Below are positions 56,067-64,000 of a DNA stretch of 64,000 nucleotides, piece by piece (the stretch's first letter is position 1; every line of letters begins with the position of its first letter). Origin of the DNA: Arachis hypogaea (taxonomy: Eukaryota > Streptophyta > Magnoliopsida > Fabales > Fabaceae); NCBI RefSeq assembly GCF_003086295.3, contig NC_092044.1:69879213-69943212 (forward strand), written 5' to 3'. The notes beneath the pieces are model-generated. The model was given only the letters and a program-made list of their open reading frames with translations, was not told where the DNA came from and made no database searches. The position numbers and the translations under genes are program-made.

Positions 56067-56577
56067 ATTTTACCTCATCACTTTAAACAGTAAATATATA
56101 TCCATTAGGTCACACATCAAAACTGTGATATAGACCCTTTTTTATGAAACCATAACCATTGACCATTTTAGCGTCACACTTTAAAACCATGACTAAAGAC
56201 CATTTTAGGTCACGGTTAAAAATAGTGACTGTAAATACTTTTAAATTAAAGTTTTATAAAATCATGACTATAAACCCTTTTAAGTCACTCTTTAAAACTA
56301 TGACTTTTAGATTAATGTTTTATAAAATCGTAACTATAAACTCTTTTAAGTCACTCTTTAAAACCATGACTATAGAGTCTTTTAGGTTATAGTTTTTACG
56401 TCATGATTTTTAAATGTGATAATAAAAAGCGAGACATAAAACCTAAAATAATTTTTTTTAAAAGAGTCACTGAAATATTTTTTAGGTCGCGGCAAAAAAT
56501 TGACCAAAGAGGGTTTAGATCCCAGTTTTTAAACGTGACGTAGAAAGACATAATCTAAAGGCTAAAATGTTGTAGTG
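56067..56577. mobile_element. CACTA-like transposon end
   Basis: Ends AAAATGTTGTAGTG at 56577; inverted this is CACTACAACATTTT, a CACTA terminal repeat. The preceding 450 bp hold repeated subterminal motifs such as AAAACCATGACTA, TTTTAGGTCACGG and AAGTCACTCTTTAAAAC in several copies. The other end is not in the window; it is probably cut by element I. Confidence 0.55.
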
Positions 56578-57009
56578 TAACTATTGTAAAAACTTCTTTT
56601 AATAAAACTTTTTAGGCGGTATAAGATGCATGTAACGTGTTATTATTATTTTTTAATTTTGTGTAAATATCCAAATTAATTTTTAAAAAATTTTATATCA
56701 AATATTTTGGTCTCCAATAAATATTTATTTTTTGAAAATTCTCGATAATTACTCTTGTCAGATAAATTAGTTTTTTCATTGCTTTCGATTAACTTTATAA
56801 TATGTGTATTGAAGAAATAAGTTTTTATCAAATTTTATTATAAGACAACTAAATCAAAAATATCACTCTAAAACAAATTGTTTTACCTTTAAAATGACAG
56901 AAGAATTGTTACGATATAGATGTCTATATATCCATTCAGTGTCTAGTCAGCATAATCTATTCTTCCATTCAAGTATTTTTGGGAAGTACAAACATTAAAG
57001 AATAAGCGG
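56578..57009. other. A/T-rich spacer
   Basis: No ORF, no recognisable repeat. Could include the lost part of the copia 5' LTR. Confidence 0.4.
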
Positions 57010-57209
57010 TGCATGTTTTCTAACATTTAAAAAAGTGAAACCTTGCACATGTATAAATAGGGATATAGACTGAAGCTTTTGACACAGCAATAAAACATAT
57101 ATTCCATTTCTCTCTTCATATTACAATTTAAACTATATCTTATCTCTCGACAGTTTTAAATTATAAGTATTATAATATTAGTAAATATATTAATCATCTC
57201 TATTATATT
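57010..57209 (+). repeat. 5' LTR fragment of J
   Basis: 200 bp matching 59301-59505, including the TATA box TATAAATA (57052-57059). Lacks the start and the last 50 bp of the 3' copy. Confidence 0.75.
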
Positions 57210-59114
57210 GAAAGTAAAGCGTGGCAGGCCTGTCGGTTCTAAAGACAAAAATCCTCGAAAGCAAAAAGAGGTAAATACTATTTCTGTTGAAAAAGACATA
57301 GTAAAGATATCAGCAGTTGTCCAAAATTCTGATATAGTTTTAATGCTAGAAGACGTTCAGGTACCTGAAAATTGTGAAAATGACGATATCTCGATAAATT
57401 ATGTCTTGATAGAAGAGAAATGGGACCGAAATAAGACAATTGTCAATGAAATATTTGCATATAATGTGGCATTAAATATCATGTATAAAAATAAGGATCT
57501 TGAGCCAAGATCAGTCGAAGAATGTCGACAAAGAAATGATTGGCCAAAATGAAAAGCAGCCATGAAGGTTGAGTTAGACTCGCTTGCAAAACGTGAAGTC
57601 TTTGGACCTATAGTCCTTACACCAAAAGATGTAAAATCTGCTGGATACCAATGGGTATTTGTGATGAGAAAACGAAATGAGAAAAATGAAGTTGTGCGCT
57701 ACAAAGCTAGACTTGTGGCATAAGGTTTTTCACAAAGGCCCAGTATAGATTATGAAGAAACGTATTCCCCTGTAGTGGATGCGATAACATTGCGTTATTT
57801 GGTCAGTTTATCCGCACATCATACATTACATATGCATTTAATGGATGTGGTAATAGCCTACTTATACGGCTCATTAAATCATGATATCTATATGAAAGTC
57901 CTTGAAGGACTAAATATATCTAAACCATCCAATGAATATTCACAGGGGTTATACTCAGTCAAATTGCAAAGATCTGTATACAGTCTAAAGCAATCTAGAG
58001 GAATGTGGTATAATCGTCTTACTAAGTTTCTGGCCAAAAATTGATTCAAGAATGATGATATCTGTCCATATATTTTCATAAAGAAATCTGCATCGGGATT
58101 CATTATAATTGATGTGTACGTTGATGATTTATCATTGGGACTCCTGAAAAGATTCCAACAATTATAAAAACTTTAAAAAAAGAGTTTGAGATGAAAGATC
58201 TTGGAAAGACTAAATTTTGTCTCGGCCTACAGATCGAGCATACAAAAAATGGGATCTTTATTCATCAAACAACATACACAGAAAAGATCTTGAAGAGATT
58301 TTATATGGATAAGTCACATCCATTAAGTACCCCAATGATTGTTAGATCTTTGGATGTGAAAAAGGCTCAATTCCGTCCTAAAGAAGAAAATGAAGATATC
58401 CTTGGTCCTGAAGTACCATATCTTAGTGCCATTGGAGCACTAATGTATCTTGCTAATAATACATGACCCGATATATCATTTGCTGTGAATTTATTAGCAA
58501 GGTATAGTTCCTCTCCAACCAGAAGACATTGCAGTGGAATCAAACAAATCTTTCGATATCTTCATCGAACGGTTGATTTGGGATTGTTTTATTCCCATGG
58601 ATCCAAGTCACAATTAGTTGGCTCTGCAGATGCTGGATACTTGTTTGATCCACATAAAGGGATATCTCAAATAGGATACCTATTCACATATGGTGGTACA
58701 GCTATATCATGGAGGTCCATGAAACAGACAATTGCAGCAACATCCTCTAATCATTCTGAAATACTAGCGATTCATGAAGCAAGTTGCGAGTATTTTTGGC
58801 TCAGGAGTTTGATCCAATATATTCTATCATCATGTGGACTAATTGATCATAAGATAGTTCCAATAGTCCTATTTGAAGATAATACAGCATGCATTGCTCA
58901 ACTTAAAGGCGGATACATCAAAAGTGATAGAACAAAACATGTTTCTCCCAAATTCTTCTTCACTCATGATCTTCAAAATCAAGGGACAATTGATATCCAA
59001 CCGATTCGCTCAAGTGATAATCTGGCAGATTTATTCACAAAGTCACTCCAAAAATTCTCCTTTGAAAGATTGGTATATGAGATTGGGATGCGCCGATTTC
59101 GAGACTTTAAATGA
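57210..59114 (+). pseudogene. copia RT and RNase H of J
   Basis: Begins KRGRPVGSKDKNPRKQK (linker after integrase), then RSVEECRQRNDWPK, stop, KAAMKVELDSLAKREVFGP, YQWVFVMRKRNEKNEVVRYK, ARLVA, stop, GFSQRPSIDYEETYSPV, AYLYGSLNHDIYMKV, then VYVDDL (catalytic YVDD) with a frameshift near 58140. MKDLGKTKFCLGLQIEH, LGPEVPYLSAIGALMYLAN, stop, PDISFAVNLLARYSSSP follow. RNase H shows SADAGYLFDP, SSNHSEILAIHEAS, FEDNTACIAQLKGG and SSDNLADLFTKSL. Stops fit Gln, Trp and Arg codons. Confidence 0.9.
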
Positions 59115-59120
59115 TCTCGA

Positions 59121-59134
59121 CAAGAGGGGGAGAC
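59121..59134 (+). other. Polypurine tract of J
   Basis: CAAGAGGGGGAGAC directly before the 3' LTR, the usual copia arrangement. Confidence 0.85.
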
Positions 59135-59559
59135 TGTACTCTTTTTTCCATGGTCAGGTTTTTTTCCCATTGGATTTTTCTTGACAAGGTTTTTAATAAG
59201 ATAGTTCCCATCACAAATGATATTGTACTCTTTTTCCTTCACTAAAATTTTTTTCATTGGGTTTTCTTTAGTAAGGTTTTAACGAGGTATATTTCTAAAT
59301 GGGACATGTTTTTCAACATTTGAAAAAGTGAAACTTTGCACATGTATAAATAAGAGCATAGGCTGAGGCTTTTGACACAACAATAAAAGACATATTCTCT
59401 TTCTCTCTTCACATTACGATATAAACTATCTCTTATCTCTCGACAACTTTAAATTATAAGTATTATAATATTAGTAAATATATTAATCATCTCTATTATA
59501 TTAATATTAATTGTGGTACTAGAGTCTTATACTTATACTTTTATATTTATTTCACAACA
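59135..59559 (+). repeat. 3' LTR of J
   Basis: 425 bp, TGTACTCTTTTTTCC...TTCACAACA. TATA box TATAAATA at 59345-59352. Contains two related sub-blocks (CATTGGATTTTTCTTGACAA and CATTGGGTTTTCTTTAGTAA). Confidence 0.8.
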
Positions 59560-60940
59560 GGAATAAATTTGTTTGATGGTAATAATTTTCAAGGACTTCT
59601 AAAAAAAGTAAAAATTATATTAAAGATTAAAGTATTTAATTTAAAATTTTGTATAGATCAATTTAAGTGTTTAATTTTCATTTTCTGTATCAAGAATTAA
59701 TTCAATTCCCCACTTTCCTATGCAAGTCTTCTCATATATCATCACTTTGTTTGAAACTGGAGCCGTGCCTAATAGGCAGTTAGGTTAATTAAACTTGACT
59801 TTTATAAATTATATTCCTAACTCAATAATTGATGGCTCGACTTCGTCATGCACCCACCCTCCTTAGAAAAATGACCGAACTGCTTTATTATATTTATTTG
59901 ACGAATTTAATATTGATCCAGTGACAGTGTAACGAATTTTATATAATTATCTAATTAAAATTATATATTTAGATAATTTTTTAAATATTAAATTAACAAA
60001 ATTATTTATTTTTATAAATGTGATATTAAATAATTAATTAATTTTTTATATTAACAGTATATAAAAATTAATTTTTTATTTTATTTGTTATGAAAGGAAC
60101 AAACACGTACTTATATTATGATTAATGTGGTTTTCAAGTACAAGTTGATCAGGCTCGACGCTGCTATTTCATTGATTCTAATTAAAGAAATTAGGTTCTT
60201 CCGGAATCTTCATATTCATGTAGTAATATAGATTTCAATATTCTATGAAGTCCACTCTTCCCTGGCATTGAAATGATGAACAATTTTAAATAAAGCGGAA
60301 GAACGTACAACACAGAACATCAAATCATTGGAAATTTTGTTAACTAATCATAACTAATGTTCTCTAAAGGCTAATAAGGACCTTTTACAAGCTAATTAAC
60401 TTAACGATGATGTTAAGACATTAGTTAAGATAACAAGTATTTTGATGGATTAACTGAAAAATATAACTAGAAGTTTTATATTCGAATTTTAGAATATATA
60501 TATATATAACTCATTTGAGATCATCAAGTCAGATTAATCGAATTGTAATAAAATTCAGATAGAGGAAAAAATTTAACTAATTTAACATTGCAAATCATAG
60601 ATACAATGTTTAATTTCCTACATTAAAAACAAGTTTATCAAATTCAAAACCAACGTCAGCAATAAACTTAATTCTTTATTGATATTCAAACGAAGCAGCT
60701 TAGATTTAATTAATTTTCGTAAAATAGATGATGTTCGATCCTCTTCTCGTCGTGCGTGCTGGATATTCAATATTCTAGTGGTTCAATGACCATAGCTTAA
60801 CCGAGAGGACAATTTTTAAAAAGCGTATTAACTAATATAATAATCACCAAAGGTTGAGTTTCCTTTCGTGTTAAGTCGTAATCCTATTTTTGTGAACATC
60901 AATTTACGTACTCCGATTCATCAATATCTTTTTATAAGAA
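59560..60940. other. A/T-rich intergenic-type sequence
   Basis: No ORF or family recognised. A run of paired A/T blocks (about 59935-60080, TAATTATCTAATTAAAATTA and similar) may be a decayed small transposon. A (TA)n run is at 60496-60508. Confidence 0.45.
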
Positions 60941-61100
60941 AAGTGTTAAGGGATTAGTAAATTTTGTAATTTGTAATAATTAATTAATTATTATTAATAT
61001 TTTTAATAGTATGAAATTATATTTAATAATATAAAATTATTTTTTTATTAATTAAATATTAGCCAAATTTTAATACAAATATTAGTCCGCTAAACTTTCT
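60941..61100. mobile_element. Possible small MITE
   Basis: AAGTGTTAAGGGATTAGTAA at the left and, inverted, AGAAAGTTTAGCGGACTAAT at the right resemble each other; the interior is almost pure A/T. About 160 bp. The type resembles legume MITEs I have seen, but the termini are decayed and no target duplication is clear. Confidence 0.35.
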
Positions 61101-61882
61101 CTTTTTTAATCTCAATATGCCAAATGCCAATTTCATTTAATTGTTAGAAAAATTTAGTCATCAATTGAGAAACCAACTAGTTGTTTATTATTATAATCTA
61201 CAACTTACAAATAAAAATAGTTAATTTAAGCACATTTTAAAATTCAACAAGAAAGAACATGAGCAGAAAAATATATTAAAATATAATAGATTCGATATTG
61301 AATTTGTATTATTACAAAAAACAATTCTCGTGACGCTGGTGATGAGTTTAAATTAAAATTTTTGTTTGATTACCACCAAATGATTGAGATTCACAAACTC
61401 ATCTCTGCTTCATCTTCCTTTTCTTAAAGTAAATTCATCTTTCGCATTATGATAACTATTTCAATTAAGATGTCAAACATATTTTTATAGAATAATTTTA
61501 ATTTAAAAAGAGTAATTTATTTATTTTGTAATATTTTAAATAAAGATAATATTTTTATAACATAAAAAAATTAAATTTTAAAATTTATCATTTAATAGTT
61601 AAAATAAAATATCTTTACATAATAATAATTATAATTTTTTTATTGAAGTATCTACCTTTTATCATTGTCTTTTCAATTATGACTAAATAATCTTAAGAAG
61701 CTTATATATTTTTAACGAATTAAAAATCTATTACAGCAATGACAATATTAAAATCAAAATTATAAAAATTAAAACAAAATAAGAACAAATACGTATAGAT
61801 GAATTCTTTGCGCCGACTTTTAAATTTTTTTTACTCCAATTTAATTAACAATAATAAAAGATTTACTTTTTATAATATCATG
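61101..61882. other. A/T-rich sequence before element K
   Basis: No ORF, no repeat recognised. Confidence 0.45.
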
Positions 61883-62407
61883 TGTTCCTTACCTAGTTAT
61901 CTCGGGTTATCGGTAGGTGGTGAGCTGGAGAGAGGGAGATCCCAAACTGGCGTGGAGTGATGGAAGCTGCGTATGCTGGTGATGTCGGAGGCTGAGCGGA
62001 GCAGGGGGATGGCCACCTGCAAGAACACTCCAATGCTCAAGTAAGAATCCGTACTGGAGGGTGACAGAATTAGGTAAGGATGTGACGTACTTTGGGGGGA
62101 GAGCTGTCCTCTCCCCTTATATATTGTGTTGGGTGGGCCTATTAATGGTCAGGCCCATTGATGGAGGATTTGTGAGCTATCGCTTTCCACGTGAGCGGGT
62201 CGTCCCGTACTTCGGGCCGGGATGTTGGGTACCGATCCTGAGGGCATCGACCCAAGTGGTAGCGCGCTTTGGGTGGCAAGTCGCTCAGGCCCCGGGTCGG
62301 GTGTTTAGAGGCCGACTCAGGGAGCCTTTTTGCTGGTGTTTCGGGCCTGGATGGGACAGTGCCCCGACCCGGTGACTTCTTGGGCTAGACTTTGGTAGTC
62401 CGTAACA
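61883..62407 (-). repeat. 3' LTR of element K
   Basis: 525 bp. On the minus strand TGTTACGGACTACC...GGTAAGGAACA. TATA box TATATAAG (minus, 62123-62116), then TTGAGCATTGGAGTGTTCTT, which matches the R region of the element 2 LTR. The tract TTTGGGACAC (minus) precedes it, a weak polypurine tract. Open frames across it are chance. Confidence 0.7.
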
Positions 62408-63128
62408 GTGTCCCAAACGCGCCAGTGTCGAGGTCTAGAGCTCGTGGTTGGGTGTGTTTGTCTTGTTTGCTAAGGTGGCGGGCTTTTCTTCTTTTTCGGA
62501 AACTCATCGGTGGCGTTTCGTGTCCTTCACGCGTGTTCGCTTCGACCTTTGCGCTGCTTTCTTGGTTTTAGTGGTGGGCATTAAATGCCCATCTTTTCAT
62601 TGATCTGAAATTTTGGGTAAAATGGCAAATATGCCCCTGCCCTTTGGCGCTCTTCCTCGGCGGTTACACTTTTCTCACTTTATTTTTATTTCGTAACCTC
62701 CTCTTCCCTTTACTTTTTCTTCCCCTCATCTTCTCCTTCCCTTCATCTTCTTACTCTTTTGTACTGCTGTTGCTTCTGCTGCTTCTGCTTCTTGCTGCTG
62801 TTTCAAGTATTCTTGCTCCCTGCCGTTGCTTTCTTCTTATTTGCTTCTTGCAGATTCTGCCTCTTCTGGTAAGCTTTCATGGCTTTTATCCCCTTTTAGG
62901 TTGCGTATTTCCAGTTTTTGTGTATTTTGGCTTGTGTTCCTGGGTTTCTTTGTTTTGCTTTTCTTTCTTAAAGGGGGTGCCACTTGGATTTTCTGCAGAT
63001 TTGTTTTTAAGTTCTGGGTCTAGTGTTGACTTACTTCGAAGGGAATGATTTGAGAAAGTTTAGTTTGTTTTTGCTTTTTGTGGGTTCCCGACCTCCTGTT
63101 CTGACTGAGTGGTGTCCCCACTGTAGGT
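62408..63128 (+). promoter_or_regulatory. Upstream region of the antisense gene of K
   Basis: Contains a long pyrimidine patch (about 62697-62760, CTCCTCTTCCCTTTACTTT and similar) and a CTG/CTT-rich run (62763-62810), typical of plant transcription start regions and leaders. TGTAGGT just before the ATG at 63129 could be an intron end. No clear TATA. Confidence 0.45.
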
Positions 63129-63945
63129 ATGGATGAGCGTTCCGTTCTCCCGAATCAGGCTCAGTGACTGCTAGCCGATTTTGTTGATCATTATGCTTGG
63201 GTGTCTTCCGATGTGAGGGACACCCCTTCCCAAGTTACGAAGGAGGGTCTCCAAAATTTACGCCAGGCAGGTTTGTTGTGTGGGGCTGGTCCCAAGGAGG
63301 CACTCTACCAAGCTTATGTTCCTGCTGGTAGGGAGCGTGTTTGTCAGAAAAATTTGGCGGCCCCCCGAGTTGTCGATTGGATGTGGGTTTATGAGCCCAT
63401 GTTTACGACTTTGGGGGTTTGCCTACCCTTATCCCCCTTCGTCATGGGTTTGCTAAACCGCTGTGATGTCACCCCATCGCAATTACATCCGAACAGCTGG
63501 GCTGCTATTTGCTGTTTCGAGATGGTTTGCGAGTACCTGGAGCTGCAAGTTTCAGTAAACGTCTTACTCTACCTCTTTCTTCTCACAAATTCCTCTAGTC
63601 AGAAGGCAAAAAAGGGATATATGTCTTTTAGGGCCCAACAAGGTTGACGGATCTTTGGCCTGTTTGAGGATTCGTTTCACGGTTTTAAGTCCATTTTTTT
63701 CAAGGTCAGGCCCATTGAAGGTCACCAGCCCTTCTGGTTAACTGCAGAGGGGGAGAGACGAATTCCGACTTATTGGAGTTTTGGAGCGGAGTCTGATTAT
63801 TTAATAAAAGTTTCTTACGATTGGTTGAGTTTAGAGGATCGTAATATTACCGATATTTTGTTGGCAATTTTTGGGGAGAGAAATCTTAACCCTCGCATAG
63901 TTATGGGGGATCGGGAGGCCGGTCGGTCGTATATTGGTAGGTTCC
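63129..63945 (+). pseudogene. Antisense gene of Tat element K (putative gypsy-type transposase domain)
   Basis: ATG 63129: MDERSVLPNQAQ, stop (63165-63167), LLADFVDHYAWVSSDVRDTP, then open to a stop at 63645-63647. It shows LPLSPFVMGLLNRCDVTPSQ, LHPNSWAAICCFEMVCEYLE and GYMSFRAQQG, and after the stop RIFGLFEDSFHGFK, FFKVRPIEGHQPFW, GERRIPTYWSF, ILLAIFGERNLNP. The LSPFV...LHPNSW core fits proteins annotated as putative gypsy-type transposase domain. An intron may begin near 63940 (GGTAGGTTCC). Both stops are TGA, as expected from CGA mutated at a CpG. Homologous to the antisense gene of element 2. Confidence 0.75.
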
Positions 63946-64000
63946 TTTTCTTTTGAGCTTTCATATTTCCTGCTTTCTCTATTGTTGACACCTTTTTCTT

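Larger units (their letters stand above)
57010..59559 (+). mobile_element. Element J: internally deleted Ty1/copia element
   Basis: A fragment of the 5' LTR (57010-57209) is followed at once by the end of integrase and RT, RNase H, a polypurine tract and a 3' LTR. Primer site, gag, protease and most of integrase are missing. The two LTR pieces match from GCATGTTTT to ATCTCTATTATATT. Confidence 0.85.
61883..64000 (-). mobile_element. Element K: second Tat element, 3' end only
   Basis: Minus strand: its 3' LTR is at the left (61883-62407) and its antisense gene on the + strand to the right. Pol lies beyond the window. Left target copy would be TCATG (61878-61882). Higher G+C than the flanking DNA. 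Confidence 0.7.

Noticed and set aside
62061..62375. 104-codon frame over the K LTR
   Set aside because: Lies entirely in the LTR and its TATA region; no support for coding.
62644..63048. 134-codon leucine-rich frame that looks like membrane segments
   Set aside because: It covers the pyrimidine patch and CTG/CTT run upstream of the antisense gene; hydrophobicity comes from CTT/CTC/TTC codons.
44032..64000. Host protein-coding gene between elements
   Set aside because: The unassigned stretches (56578-57009, 59560-61882) have no open frame with recognisable domain or splice pattern.

Overview
This window is plant nuclear DNA made almost entirely of nested, decayed LTR retrotransposons. The LTR sequences (starts such as TGATGAGCGGATAATTTATA, U3 motifs such as CTGGCGTTCAACGCCAG) are ones I recall from peanut and its wild relatives, so Arachis is the likely source. 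That is recognition from memory, not a search. I found no convincing host gene, rRNA, tRNA or CRISPR array. Every longer reading frame that makes sense belongs to a transposable element, and most carry stops or frameshifts.

Layout, left to right. Element 1 (1-3080, +): 3' end of an Athila-like element, inserted in the reverse transcriptase/RNase H region of element 2. Element 2 (3081-10212, +): a Tat-lineage gypsy element with dual RNase H, integrase, a 106-bp tandem repeat in its 3' UTR and an antisense extra gene. It sits in element 3 (10213-17424, -), an Athila-like element whose gag is fused to RT by a deletion and whose LTR holds a solo LTR S (15231-17324, -). Next come a truncated LTR L (17425-18871, +) and short element B (18872-23302, +). 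B is fused by a deletion to element E (-). E runs 23303-43173 and is interrupted in its 3' LTR by D (24377-37624, +), which in turn contains C (24993-35484, +), a gag-protease-ORF2 element with no RT, RNase H or integrase. Then LTR F (43174-44031, -), a chromovirus fragment G (44032 to about 50430, -) with solo LTR H in its LTR, element I (about 50430-56066, +; protease plus ORF2, no RT, and a MITE inside), a CACTA-like end (to 56577), an internally deleted copia element J (about 57010-59559, +), AT-rich sequence to 61882, and the start of a second Tat element K (61883 to window end, -) whose antisense gene lies on the + strand.

Three patterns cross family boundaries and are the most interesting content. 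(1) A hairpin with a 7-bp stem, a four-base AGGA-like loop and a 3-base gap, followed by a TTTAAGT(T/G)TGG box, occurs eight times in five elements. Stem sequences differ but stay paired. It abuts the 3' LTR or precedes internal modules. (2) LTRs of at least eight families each carry an array of their own short palindrome in U3, about 75-185 bp upstream of a TATA-like box. (3) Elements B, C, E and I carry a second such array inside the element. In C it is followed by a TATA box, a pyrimidine tract and ORF2, so it looks like a second promoter.

Most coding sequence is dead. In element C, all six nonsense codons I could interpret are explained by C-to-T or G-to-A changes, as expected for long-methylated transposons. 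LTR coordinates are hand-read from TG...CA ends and conserved boundary sequence. Those marked 'about' may be off by tens of bases.
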